This document shows, in pieces, positions 18,197 to 26,905 of a DNA stretch of 61,948 nucleotides (the stretch's first letter is position 1; each line of letters opens with the position of its first letter). Under the pieces are notes generated by a model. That model was not told where the DNA came from. It saw nothing but the letters and a program-made list of their open reading frames with translations, and made no database searches. Source of the stretch: Silvibacterium sp. GTDB lineage: Bacteria > Acidobacteriota > Terriglobia > Terriglobales > Acidobacteriaceae. The stretch lies in NCBI GenBank assembly GCA_030037215.1, contig JASHRS010000308.1, positions 1 through 61,948 on the forward strand, read 5' to 3'. Made by a program: the position numbers and the translations under genes.

Positions 18197-20435
18197 TGCC
18201 CTCACCATAAACCTTGCTGCGATAGCCGTAGTAGCCATAGTAGTTGTAATAGCCGGTGTCGGCGGCGCTCAAGCCATTGAGCACAACGCCTATGTAATGA
18301 TCGTGACCCTCACTTAGCATCTGATAGCTTCTCTCAACCTGGGGCCGATGGGCAACGCGGCTCCTCACCAGAAGGAGCGTCAGATCCACCATATAGTTCA
18401 GGATCACTGCATCGGTCACCGGCAGGACCGGCGGTCCGTCGAGAACGACAAAATCAAACTGCTTGCGCCATTCTTCAAGCGAGCGCCGCATCACATCTGA
18501 ACCGAGTAATTCCGCTGGGTTCGGCGGAGGCACGCCCGCCAGTAGCGCATACAGATTGGGCACGCCCGGAACCTGCTGAATGGGTGCTTCCTTTACTTGG
18601 CCGGCTAGCAGCGCGCTGAGCCCCTGCCCTTGCGGCAGGTTCAACCTCGTGCGCAGCGCGCTTCTGCGCAGGTCAGTATCGACGAGCAGGACACGCTTGC
18701 CTGGCTGAGCCAGCACCGCAGCCAGGTTTGGGGTAAAGAGTGTCTTTCCCTCTCCCGCGATTGAACTTGTCACCTGAATTACTTTCGGAGGTTCTCCGCC
18801 TCGCGCCAACAGCAATGAGGTCCGGATCGAGCGGATAACCTCTGTATATGTCGATTGCGACTCTCGCACCGCGATCAACGGGCTGGCTCCGCCTGCCTGC
18901 GCAGCAAGTGGATCTCCCATCAGTTGCGGAAGGGCCCCCATCACGGACTGACCAAGCAGATCCTCCAGGTCGGCGATGCCGCGTATCTTGTTGTCGAACA
19001 TATCCACCACAAGAGCGGAGCTGCACCCAAGAAACAGGCCGCCGACAATAGCAACCGCCAGGTACAGCGGGATGTTGGGCTTGGTGGGCTTTGCCGGCAC
19101 CCGGCCCGGGTCAACGATAGTAATGTTCGAGGACTTCAGTCCCGCCAGTACGCCGGCTTCCTTCAGGCGCTTCAGCAGGTCTTCATACAACTCGCGGCTG
19201 TCATCGGCTTCTTGACGAACAATCACATACTTGATTGCCTTGTCGTTTAGAGCGTCGGCCTCTTGTTTAGCCGTCTCATATCGCGTGCGCGTGTCTTCTT
19301 CCTGCTGAATAGCGATGGTGTAGTCACTGTCGGCGCGCGCCTTGACGCGCTTCACTTCCTGGTGGATGGCGTGGTCGGTTGCGGCAATCTGCGCCCGCAA
19401 CTCACTAAGCTTTGGATACGCGGAGCCGTATTTCGCTTCTGCGTCCTGCAGCGAAGCCTGTTGCGCAGCCTCCTGCTCGCGCAGGCTTTGAATCACCACC
19501 AGAGAGTTGTTCGCAGCCGTCGCGCTCCCTCCCAGAACATTGCCTGCCAGGCCCGACAGAGTTTCTGCATCGCCTGCCTTGGCTGCCTGCGCAATGGCTG
19601 CTTTCAGGATCCGGTTCTGTTGCGCTGCCTCCAGCGCCTGCGTTGTCTGCTGTAGTTGGTCAATAACCCCCGAATATGCCTCTTCCCGTCCCTGAGCATC
19701 GGTAGTCCCAAAGCTGTACACATTGGAGTCGCGTTGCAACTCCTCTACCTGCGCCTGCAGGTCTTCTGTCTGCTTGCGCAGATCTCCCAGTTGACCATTC
19801 AGCCACGCCGACGCCTGGTTCGTCGCGTTATAGCGTGTCTGGAAGGTATAGTCCTGCAGCGATTGCATCAGCATGTTGACAACCGCTGCAGCCAGCTTCG
19901 GGTCGGGGTCCAGATAGTTGATATCGATCAGCCTGGTGCCGTTTTCCACCTTCACTGTCAGGCGATCGGAGAATATCTTCAGCACATGCTCGCGCCGCCG
20001 CGGAGCCTCTTCAAGGCTCGCCGTCGGTGATTCCGGTAAAGTCTCTCCCGGCGTAATCAGGCTATATATGCGATTCAGCCACAGCCACCTGGGCTGAAAT
20101 CCGCGTGTCTTGTCCAGATGAAGGGCTTCGACTGTCTCCAGTGCGAGCGTATCCGATTGCAGAATATTTGCCTGCGTCTTGAGCTCGATGTCCGCGTCAA
20201 GGCTGCTGCTGGCGTCTCCGGCAGCGCTCATCATTGTGTCAAGCCCCATCACATCGGAGCTTTCCTTCTGCACCTGAATCGTACCGTCGGCCTCATAAAG
20301 CCGCGTGCAAACAATACAGTAAAGAATGGTAAGGACCACCAGCCCTGCAACCACCCCGAAGACTACGATTCGCCTTCGCCTCCAGATTGCGACCATGTCG
20401 CGTAGGGTTAGTGTCTTCTCCGGGCGAATCTCCAA
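18183..20435 (-). CDS. Wzc-like chain-length regulator with BY-type tyrosine kinase domain
   Basis: A 750-residue inner-membrane protein. An N-terminal Wzz domain is flanked by helices near 30-52 and 450-475, with a long coiled periplasmic part between. The cytoplasmic kinase has Walker A SSIAGEGKT (near 570), Walker A' RVLLVDTDLRR and Walker B FVVLDGPP. The C-terminus carries a tyrosine cluster (YYNYYGYYGYR) for autophosphorylation. It controls polymer length and coordinates export with the Wza-like partner encoded next. The start is TTG 20435 with GAGG 11 bases upstream; ATG at 20396 is an alternative. No cognate low-molecular-weight tyrosine phosphatase is seen nearby. It is the first gene of the exopolysaccharide operon. 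Confidence 0.92.
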   Translation of the reverse strand: MEIRPEKTLTLRDMVAIWRRRRIVVFGVVAGLVVLTILYCIVCTRLYEADGTIQVQKESSDVMGLDTMMSAAGDASSSLDADIELKTQANILQSDTLALETVEALHLDKTRGFQPRWLWLNRIYSLITPGETLPESPTASLEEAPRRREHVLKIFSDRLTVKVENGTRLIDINYLDPDPKLAAAVVNMLMQSLQDYTFQTRYNATNQASAWLNGQLGDLRKQTEDLQAQVEELQRDSNVYSFGTTDAQGREEAYSGVIDQLQQTTQALEAAQQNRILKAAIAQAAKAGDAETLSGLAGNVLGGSATAANNSLVVIQSLREQEAAQQASLQDAEAKYGSAYPKLSELRAQIAATDHAIHQEVKRVKARADSDYTIAIQQEEDTRTRYETAKQEADALNDKAIKYVIVRQEADDSRELYEDLLKRLKEAGVLAGLKSSNITIVDPGRVPAKPTKPNIPLYLAVAIVGGLFLGCSSALVVDMFDNKIRGIADLEDLLGQSVMGALPQLMGDPLAAQAGGASPLIAVRESQSTYTEVIRSIRTSLLLARGGEPPKVIQVTSSIAGEGKTLFTPNLAAVLAQPGKRVLLVDTDLRRSALRTRLNLPQGQGLSALLAGQVKEAPIQQVPGVPNLYALLAGVPPPNPAELLGSDVMRRSLEEWRKQFDFVVLDGPPVLPVTDAVILNYMVDLTLLLVRSRVAHRPQVERSYQMLSEGHDHYIGVVLNGLSAADTGYYNYYGYYGYRSKVYGEGNEKK

Positions 20436-20849
20436 AATTTACGACCTCGCTTTCATATTTCTCGTTTCCGGTTAAATGGGCCGGAACGCAAACCAGTGGT
20501 GAAATCTCAATAGCCTGCCCCTCGATTGACGGCACATAGGTAAATAGCCCCGACAATCGAGATTTGGGGAGATCGAATGAGGCTTTGCCAACATGCACGG
20601 CTCACATGTGCAGTCGAAAACATCTAGCCGGAAACTCCTTGCGAGGGAGATTCGCGGAATCTTGCCGCTAGGGACTCAGAAGTAAGCATCTCACCTGCGG
20701 TCACCGGGGCATGTCGCTGCCGTCCACCCAGCCTTCGCACTGTCCATTGACTGTGCGGCATGGCAATCCACTTCCTCAACCTTTCCATCATTGTGGTAAC
20801 AGTCTAAATGCCTTCGACCGGATGGTTAAAATAAAAAAGAGAACCCCCA
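20436..20849. other. Divergent leader region of exopolysaccharide operon and helicase gene
   Basis: No gene is supported. On the minus strand, the leader of the Wzc gene holds two inverted repeats. One has arms CTCGATTG/CAATCGAG at 20521-20528 and 20554-20561. The other has arms GTTTCCGG/CCGGAAC at 20464-20471 and 20481-20487, close to the start codon, where it could form a hairpin affecting translation. On the plus side the helicase gene begins with TTG at 20850 after a weak AAGAGA. Promoters of both must lie here, but I could not assign -35/-10 boxes with confidence. Confidence 0.45.
20464..20561 (-). promoter_or_regulatory. Two stem-loops in the leader of the exopolysaccharide operon
   Basis: Read on the minus strand, an 8-bp stem with a 25-base loop is followed by a 7-8-bp stem (one bulge, loop of about 9) that ends about 30 bases before the start codon. 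Such paired structures in a leader may act as attenuator, riboswitch or protein-binding RNA. I compared it by eye with the c-di-GMP riboswitch and it did not fit. Status: candidate only. Confidence 0.3.
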
Positions 20850-23501
20850 TTGCAGCATTTACTCGACAAACTCAATCCCCGGCAGCGCGAAGCTGTCGAA
20901 GCCGTCGACGGCGCGGTGCTTATTCTTGCCGGAGCAGGCTCTGGCAAGACGCGCGTCATCACCCACCGCATTGCCTATCTCATCCAGCAGCACGGCGTCG
21001 CGCCAGACTCCATCCTCGCCGTCACCTTCACTAATAAGGCTTCCGCGGAGATGGCCGAGCGCGTCGAAAAACTCATCGGCCACTCGACTCTGGCCAAACC
21101 TGTCGTCGCCACATTTCACTCATTTTGCGTACGTATGCTGCGTCGCGACATCGAGGCTCTGCGCATCAACAACGAAGGCCTCACCAAAAGCTTCGCCATC
21201 TACGACGAGGCCGACCAGCAGGCCGTCGTCAAGGCCGCTATGCGCCGCATGGGCCTTGACGACAAACAACTCACGCCGCGCGTGGTGCTCTCGAAAATCT
21301 CCTGGGCCAAAAACCACATGATCGATCCTCAGGAGTACTATCTCAACTCCGCCGACCCCACTAGCGAGCGGATCGCCCACATCTTTGAGGCCTATAAAAA
21401 GGACCTGCGCAAAGCCAATGCCCTCGACTTCGACGATCTGCTGCTCGAAGCGGTCCGGCTCCTCAAATCCTCCGCTGAAGTCCGCGAGCGCTACAACCGC
21501 CGCTACCGATATCTACTGATCGACGAATATCAGGACACAAACCGTCCGCAGTACGAGCTGATGAAGCTGCTCGCCGGCGAAGAAAAAAACGTTTGCGTCG
21601 TCGGCGACGAAGACCAGAGCATCTATTCATGGCGCGGTGCTGACATCCGCAACATTCTTGAGTTTGAAAAAGATTTCCCCAACGTAAAAACCATTCGTCT
21701 CGAACAAAATTACCGCTCCACGCAGATCATCCTCGAAGCCGCATCCGCCGTCGTCTCGCATAACACGCAGCGCAAGGGCAAGTCACTCTGGACCTCGCGC
21801 GAAGGTGGCTCGCCGATTGGCTACTACGAAGCTCCCGACGGCGAAAATGAAGCGCTCTTCATCGCCGATACCATCCAAAAATACCTGCGCAGGGTAGGCC
21901 AGAGCGAAGAGTCGCCGCGCGCTGCCGTGCTCTACCGCACCAATTCTCAGTCGCGCCTTATTGAAGAAGCGCTGCGCCGCTATGGCATCAAGTACACCAT
22001 GGTTGGCGGTTTCTCCTTCTACGAGCGCGCCGAAATCAAGGACCTGCTTAGCTACCTCAAACTCGTGCAGAACCCGCACGACTCCATTGCCCTGCAGCGC
22101 GTCATCAACACGCCCACACGCGGCATCGGCAAAACCACAGTCGAAACTCTCGAACGCATCGCGCTCGAAACCGGAACCAGCACCTGGACCGCAATCGGCC
22201 GCGCTCTCCGCGAAAAACTTTTGCCGTCGCGCTCACTCATCGCCCTCGACAGTTTTCGCCACATGATCGAGGATGCATGCGCGCTGCTTTCACCCGGCTT
22301 TGCTGAAAAGCTCACCGCCGATCTATCCCCGGACGGTCCTGAATCCGGCACCGGCTTCGATATCACTGCCGGCGCTTCTGACGTTGATGATCCCGAGACA
22401 AGCTTTGATACCAGCTTCGACTTCGGCGAGGCCGGGCAACCGGCGCTTGCTCTGTCTCATGAAGCAGCCCTCGATCCTGTAGCCTTCAATCCCTTTGAAA
22501 ATGAGCCCGCTGTCCCTCACGCTGCTCCAGCAGATTCAGGGTTGGCATCTGATGAGGACAACGCCGTTCCTGGCTTCCGTAAGCCCGGCGGCGCAGCTAC
22601 TCTGCCCGAACTCATCAAGTTCCTCATCGATCGCAGCGGATACATCCGCTCGCTCGAAGAAGAAGGCACGCCGGAGTCCTTCTCGCGAATTGAGAACCTC
22701 AAAGAACTGGCCAACGCCGCTCAGGACGCAGAGGAGCGCGGCGAAACGCTCGCCGAATTCCTCGACCACGCCGCGCTCATCAGTGACACCGACCAGTACG
22801 AATCCGATTCGCGCGTCACGCTGATGACCCTGCACTCCGCCAAGGGCCTCGAATTTTCCACTGTCATTCTCGCGGGAATGGAAGAAGGGCTCTTTCCGCA
22901 CTCCCGCACGCTCAACGACCCTAATCAGATGGAAGAAGAGCGCCGCCTCTGCTATGTCGGCCTCACGCGCGCCATGAACTCGCTTATGATTACGCGCGCA
23001 CGTTACCGCCGCCGCTACGGAAACGACATGCCCGAGGCCAGCCTGCCTTCACGCTTTCTTGAGGAGATACCCGCGCATCTGCTCGAGCCAGTCGGTGGAA
23101 CCAGTGCAGCAGCCATGGAGCGTGCCCGCTATGGAGGCAATTACGGCGAAGAAGATTCCGTACGTCATTACAGTTACGAGGACGAGGACCAGAGCACCTA
23201 TACGCGACAGCACACCAAAGGACGCGCGGCAAAGTCTCCCGACTCCATCGACAACATCGCCCGCTTCTTCTCTTCGCGCGGATCAGCCGTCTCAAATCCG
23301 GCACGACCCAAACTCGACGTTCCCGCTTCTGCCGGGTCCACCGGAATCAAAGCCGGCCAGCGCGTCCGACATCCGAAATATGGCGAAGGTATCGTCTTTC
23401 GCCGCGAAGGCGATGGGGAAGACGCGAAGATTACGGTACAATTTTCAAAGTTCGGAGTGAAAAAACTGGTGGAAAAATTCGCCCAGCTTGAGCGGCTCTA
23501 G
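20850..23501 (+). CDS. pcrA: UvrD/PcrA-type superfamily 1A DNA helicase
   Basis: An 883-residue 3'-5' DNA helicase for repair and replication-fork clearance. It begins LDKLNPRQREAV (Q-motif), with Walker A AGAGSGKTR near 27-35, motif II LLIDEYQD near 224-231, motif III VGDEDQSIYSWRG, motif IV EQNYRST and the late motifs TLHSAKGLEF and YVGLTRAM. The last 50 residues (GQRVRHPKYGEGIV) are the PcrA C-terminal Tudor-like domain that contacts RNA polymerase. The start is TTG 20850; an in-frame stop lies six codons upstream. Unusual: an acidic, Pro/Asp-rich insert of roughly 90 residues (about 490-580) in domain 2B. Confidence 0.94.
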   Translation: MQHLLDKLNPRQREAVEAVDGAVLILAGAGSGKTRVITHRIAYLIQQHGVAPDSILAVTFTNKASAEMAERVEKLIGHSTLAKPVVATFHSFCVRMLRRDIEALRINNEGLTKSFAIYDEADQQAVVKAAMRRMGLDDKQLTPRVVLSKISWAKNHMIDPQEYYLNSADPTSERIAHIFEAYKKDLRKANALDFDDLLLEAVRLLKSSAEVRERYNRRYRYLLIDEYQDTNRPQYELMKLLAGEEKNVCVVGDEDQSIYSWRGADIRNILEFEKDFPNVKTIRLEQNYRSTQIILEAASAVVSHNTQRKGKSLWTSREGGSPIGYYEAPDGENEALFIADTIQKYLRRVGQSEESPRAAVLYRTNSQSRLIEEALRRYGIKYTMVGGFSFYERAEIKDLLSYLKLVQNPHDSIALQRVINTPTRGIGKTTVETLERIALETGTSTWTAIGRALREKLLPSRSLIALDSFRHMIEDACALLSPGFAEKLTADLSPDGPESGTGFDITAGASDVDDPETSFDTSFDFGEAGQPALALSHEAALDPVAFNPFENEPAVPHAAPADSGLASDEDNAVPGFRKPGGAATLPELIKFLIDRSGYIRSLEEEGTPESFSRIENLKELANAAQDAEERGETLAEFLDHAALISDTDQYESDSRVTLMTLHSAKGLEFSTVILAGMEEGLFPHSRTLNDPNQMEEERRLCYVGLTRAMNSLMITRARYRRRYGNDMPEASLPSRFLEEIPAHLLEPVGGTSAAAMERARYGGNYGEEDSVRHYSYEDEDQSTYTRQHTKGRAAKSPDSIDNIARFFSSRGSAVSNPARPKLDVPASAGSTGIKAGQRVRHPKYGEGIVFRREGDGEDAKITVQFSKFGVKKLVEKFAQLERL

Positions 23502-23538
23502 GCGCTGCAACCCGCTCGAACAAAAATTCAAGAGAATC

Positions 23539-23554
23539 CCGTTTTAGAAAACGG
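23539..23554 (+). repeat. Short inverted repeat before the small basic protein gene
   Basis: CCGTTTT and AAAACGG flank AG, ending one base before the ribosome binding site AAGGA (23556-23560) of the next gene. Formed as RNA it would be too tight at the loop to be a good terminator, but it could still tune translation or be a DNA site. Confidence 0.3.
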
Positions 23555-23565
23555 TAAGGAAACGA

Positions 23566-23721
23566 ATGGCAAATACAAAGTCAATCACGGACAAGACAGA
23601 ACGCAAGAAAGTAAAGCGCGCAGCGCGAAAGAAGGCCGCTCCTAAGGCCCCACGTACTACACCCCGCGGTTCCGCCAAAAAGAAGGTCAGGAAGCTTGTC
23701 CGCGGCCAGAGCAAGCGCTAA
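23566..23721 (+). CDS. Small, very basic protein, function unknown
   Basis: A 51-residue frame with ATG 23566 and a good AAGGA 5 bases upstream. About two fifths of residues are Lys or Arg (for example ERKKVKRAARKKAAPKAP), with Ala, Pro and Thr but no hydrophobic core. It resembles histone-H1-like or ribosome-associated basic tails and should bind nucleic acid. A strong hairpin (23728-23763) begins 6 bases after the stop, which supports a real transcription unit. It lies 64 bases after the helicase gene. I do not recognise a named family. Confidence 0.65.
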   Translation: MANTKSITDKTERKKVKRAARKKAAPKAPRTTPRGSAKKKVRKLVRGQSKR

Positions 23722-23727
23722 GCCATC

Positions 23728-23763
23728 GCCCCATCGAAACATTCGCAATGGTATCGATGGGGC
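23728..23763 (+). terminator. Rho-independent-like hairpin after the small basic protein gene
   Basis: Perfect 10-base arms GCCCCATCGA and TCGATGGGGC with a 16-base loop, followed by GTCGCCTTTCCC. The stem is GC-rich and strong; the U-tract is poor. It probably ends the helicase/basic-protein transcript. Confidence 0.6.
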
Positions 23764-23921
23764 GTCGCCTTTCCCTCGCAAAACGCACTTGCGATCCCGT
23801 AGGCGGCTCGCCATCGAATTACAGTTGCCTTGAATAGTCAATTCCCAGTACGCTTAACTCCACGACCAGCGGGAGTGGCCACGCAAAGCGGATACCTGGA
23901 CGGCCAGTCCCTCATCACCCT

Positions 23922-25496
23922 TTGATCGAGGAGCTAAAGCTGCCACACCAGGTCTTTTGCTGTAAATCCATCGACAAGCTCATCGCCGAGTCGGAGAACC
24001 CCGAGCACAGGCTTCGCAAAACGCTCGGACCGGTTTCACTCACTGCTCTCGGTATCGGAGCCGTCATTGGGTCCGGCATCTTCACTGTTATCGGCACGGC
24101 ACTGGCCGGCGAAAAGTTCGACACCTCGTCCATCTTCAACACCCCTCTTCTCGATTACGTTATCCACCACACTGCGCTCGCTGGACGTCCCGGCGCCGGT
24201 CCCGCTCTCGCACTTTCGCTCGTGCTCGTCGCCATCGTCTGCGCATTCACCGGCCTTTGCTACGCCGAGCTCGCGTCCATGATCCCCATCGCTGGCTCAG
24301 CCTACACCTATACCTATGCAACCATGGGCGAGCTGATCGCCTGGATCATCGGCTGGGATCTCATCCTCGAATACGCCTTCTCCAACATGGCTGTGTCAGT
24401 CGGCTTTGCAGGGCACGCTGTCGCATTCATGGACTGGTTTGGAATTCGTCCTTCATTGCGATGGATTTCGCCCGCCTATCTGCCCTCCGGCCTCCAGGAT
24501 TTTCAAGGACACACCCTCTACGATCCCGGATGGCATTTTGGCTTCAACATTCCTGCATTCCTCATCGTGATGATCCTCACGGTTATTCTCGTGCGCGGTA
24601 TACGTGAGTCGGCCGAGACCAACAACATCATGGTGCTGCTCAAGATCGCAGCCATTCTGCTGTTCATCGTCGTAGGATCGCACTACATCCATCCGGATAA
24701 CTGGCATCCGTTCTACCCCAACGGGTGGTCTGGAGTCCTTACCGGCGGCTCCATCATCTTTTTCACCTACATCGGATTCGACTCCGTCTCAACTGCCGCG
24801 GAAGAATGCAAGAACCCGCAGCGCGACGTGCCTATCGGAATCATTGCCACACTCATCATCTGCACCGTCCTCTACATCGGTGTCGCGATCGTTCTCACCG
24901 GCCTTATTCCGTGGAGCAAGCTCGTCGACGATGCAGCTCCCGTCGTCAACACCATGAAGAAGGTCTACGCCGCGCATCCGGGCACAGTCCTGCACTGGAC
25001 CCATCTCGCCGTTATCGTCGGTGCGATGCTCGGAATGATCTCCTCCATCCTCGTCTTCCAGATCGGCCAGGCCCGCGTGTGGTTCGCTATGTCCCGCGAC
25101 CGGCTCCTGCCCAAGGCCTTTTCCAGAGTCCACCCGCGCTTCCGCACCCCAAACGTATCCACCTGGGTCGCAGGATTTGTAGTCGGCATTCCCGCCGGCC
25201 TGCTCGACATTGGTACGCTGTCAGACCTGACTAACATCGGCACGCTCTTCGCCTTCGTGTTGGTCTCAGCCGGCGTTCTCGTCCTGCGCTATAAAGAGCC
25301 CGATCGGCATCGCGGCTTTCGCTGTCCCGGTGGCCCTGTCTTCCCCATTCTCAGCATTGTCTTCTGCGTGTTGCTCATGACCGGTCTGCCCATCATCACC
25401 TGGCTGCGATTCTTCATCTGGCTCGCCATTGGCCTTGTGATTTACTTCTTCTACAGCCGCAAGCGCACCGAGTTTCACCCCAGCAACCGCAAATAA
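23922..25496 (+). CDS. APC-family amino-acid permease (cationic amino-acid transporter-like)
   Basis: A 12-helix inner-membrane transporter of the APC superfamily, 524 residues from TTG 23922. The first helix ALGIGAVIGSGIFTVIG near 46-62 carries the Gly-rich substrate loop. The following part CYAELASMIPIAGSAYTYTYATMGELIAWIIGWDLILEYAF is typical of the cationic amino-acid transporter branch. The start is unclear: TTG 23922 lacks a ribosome binding site, while GAGGAG at 23928-23933 stands 6 bases before an in-frame CTG at 23940, which could be the real start. A C-terminal helix ends with a short basic tail. It precedes the MmcQ/YjbR gene by 17 bases. Confidence 0.9.
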   Translation: MIEELKLPHQVFCCKSIDKLIAESENPEHRLRKTLGPVSLTALGIGAVIGSGIFTVIGTALAGEKFDTSSIFNTPLLDYVIHHTALAGRPGAGPALALSLVLVAIVCAFTGLCYAELASMIPIAGSAYTYTYATMGELIAWIIGWDLILEYAFSNMAVSVGFAGHAVAFMDWFGIRPSLRWISPAYLPSGLQDFQGHTLYDPGWHFGFNIPAFLIVMILTVILVRGIRESAETNNIMVLLKIAAILLFIVVGSHYIHPDNWHPFYPNGWSGVLTGGSIIFFTYIGFDSVSTAAEECKNPQRDVPIGIIATLIICTVLYIGVAIVLTGLIPWSKLVDDAAPVVNTMKKVYAAHPGTVLHWTHLAVIVGAMLGMISSILVFQIGQARVWFAMSRDRLLPKAFSRVHPRFRTPNVSTWVAGFVVGIPAGLLDIGTLSDLTNIGTLFAFVLVSAGVLVLRYKEPDRHRGFRCPGGPVFPILSIVFCVLLMTGLPIITWLRFFIWLAIGLVIYFFYSRKRTEFHPSNRK

Positions 25497-25513
25497 TACC
25501 CAGGCCTTGAGCC

Positions 25514-25948
25514 ATGAATATTGACTCGCTCCGCAAATTCCTGCTCTCGCTTCCTCACGTCGAGGAAACCATGCAGTGGGGCGACAATCTCGTCTTCTGG
25601 GTAGGAGACAAAGCCATCGGCGGCAAAATGTTTGCCTTAGCGAACCTCAGCCGCGACAGCAACGGCGTTCTGTCGTTTGCCGCCGGGCCCGAGCGCTACC
25701 ATGAGCTGCTTGAAACCGATGGCGTTTTCCCCGCTCCTTACATGGCTCGCATCTTCTGGGTCGCGATTGAGCACTACGATGTCTTCCCTTCCGCAGTTTT
25801 CCAGGAACTCCTGCGCAACGCCCATCAGCTCACGCTTGAGAAATTGCCTGAACGCACCCGCGACGTGCTCGCTATGCCCGCGGCCGAGCGCAAAAAGCTC
25901 ATTGCCGCCTGCCGAAAACGGCAGGCATCTGGGGAAAAATCACGCTAG
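25514..25948 (+). CDS. MmcQ/YjbR family protein
   Basis: A 144-residue protein of the MmcQ/YjbR (CyaY-like fold, formerly DUF419) family. It shows the N-terminal LRKFLLSLPHVEETMQWGDNLVFWVGDKA, a central KMFALANL with SFAAGPERY, and the end-of-domain RIFWVAIEHYDVFP. Family members are thought to bind DNA, but their role is not settled. ATG 25514 follows the permease stop by 17 bases, so the two may be co-transcribed. It faces the creatininase-like gene with 10 bases between stops. Confidence 0.85.
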   Translation: MNIDSLRKFLLSLPHVEETMQWGDNLVFWVGDKAIGGKMFALANLSRDSNGVLSFAAGPERYHELLETDGVFPAPYMARIFWVAIEHYDVFPSAVFQELLRNAHQLTLEKLPERTRDVLAMPAAERKKLIAACRKRQASGEKSR

Positions 25949-25958
25949 TCCGCGTTAT

Positions 25959-26831
25959 TTACTGCTTCGTATCCAGCGGATGCTCCGCATCCTTGTAAAA
26001 CTCGTTCTGTAGTTCCAGGCTCGTCTGGTCGGCCTTCACTGCCTTGATCACATTGGCAATGCCGTCTTCCCATGCCTTCATGTCGTACTCACCTAATTCT
26101 TTGGTTGCCAGTGCGCCGTTGCCGGAGTAGTGGTTCGGAAATCTCGCATACCACCAGATGCCTGTGTACACACCGGGAGGCAGGTTCTGTCTGTGCAGGT
26201 CCGCGCCCGATTCCTGGTTCGCGCGATCCAGATGCACCAGGTCCGGCCGCGAGACCATAGTGTTCGAAGTCTCGCTTTGCCCCGCGTGCATATCCAGCTT
26301 GTCAGTCACTTCTGGCCCGCCCTTTGCACTCGATCGTGACCACCAGTAGACATACACCACATAATCGTGCGGCTTATCCAGTTGTGTCTGCGCGAAATAA
26401 GGCAGGAAACTCAGATTGCCGCCATGACCATTCACAATGACGATCTTCTTGCATCCATTTCTGGACATCTCATCCGTAGTCGCCTGTAGCAGGCTCAACT
26501 GTAAGTCCCTGCTGTAGGACACCGTCCCAGGCTGCTGCCTCGCTTCGGCAATCTGTCCGAAGTAGTAGGCGGGAAAGATCACTGCGTATTCTTGCTCCAC
26601 CGCATGCTCTACTGCATAGCGCACGTTAATGAGGTCGGTTCCTATAGGCAAATGCGCCCCATGTTTCTCGAGAATTCCAAAGGGAAGCACGCAGACACCC
26701 TGCGCCTGATGAATTGCCTGGATAAAATCCGGCCCGGTCAGCTCTTCCCATTTCGCGGAGAGCTTCTGCGTCTGCTGAGCCCACAGCGGTGCAGCACAAA
26801 TCAGGAACGCTAATGCAATCACTCGTCGCAC
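25959..26831 (-). CDS. Exported creatininase family amidohydrolase
   Basis: A 290-residue hydrolase with a signal peptide (MRRVIALAFLICAAPLWAQ). The creatininase fold is shown by LPFGILEKHGAHLPIGTDLINV near 48-69 (metal-binding Glu, His, Asp) and KIVIVNGHGGNLSFL near 129-143. Family enzymes hydrolyse cyclic or linear amides (creatinine, formamides in riboflavin-like pathways, mycofactocin peptides); the substrate here is unknown. A periplasmic form is less common than cytosolic ones and recurs in Acidobacteria. The start is GTG 26831 with AAGGAGG about 5 bases before it. Confidence 0.85.
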   Translation of the reverse strand: MRRVIALAFLICAAPLWAQQTQKLSAKWEELTGPDFIQAIHQAQGVCVLPFGILEKHGAHLPIGTDLINVRYAVEHAVEQEYAVIFPAYYFGQIAEARQQPGTVSYSRDLQLSLLQATTDEMSRNGCKKIVIVNGHGGNLSFLPYFAQTQLDKPHDYVVYVYWWSRSSAKGGPEVTDKLDMHAGQSETSNTMVSRPDLVHLDRANQESGADLHRQNLPPGVYTGIWWYARFPNHYSGNGALATKELGEYDMKAWEDGIANVIKAVKADQTSLELQNEFYKDAEHPLDTKQ

Positions 26832-26905
26832 ACAACCTCCTTATTTCCAGCGTCCCACCATACTATTCGTCTTCTGGATTCGCAACGGTGAAAGACTTTG
26901 AGTTC

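Noticed and set aside
20464-20561. c-di-GMP (GEMM) riboswitch in the exopolysaccharide leader
   Set aside because: Some local strings resemble parts of it, but the order and spacing of the conserved bases do not fit by eye.
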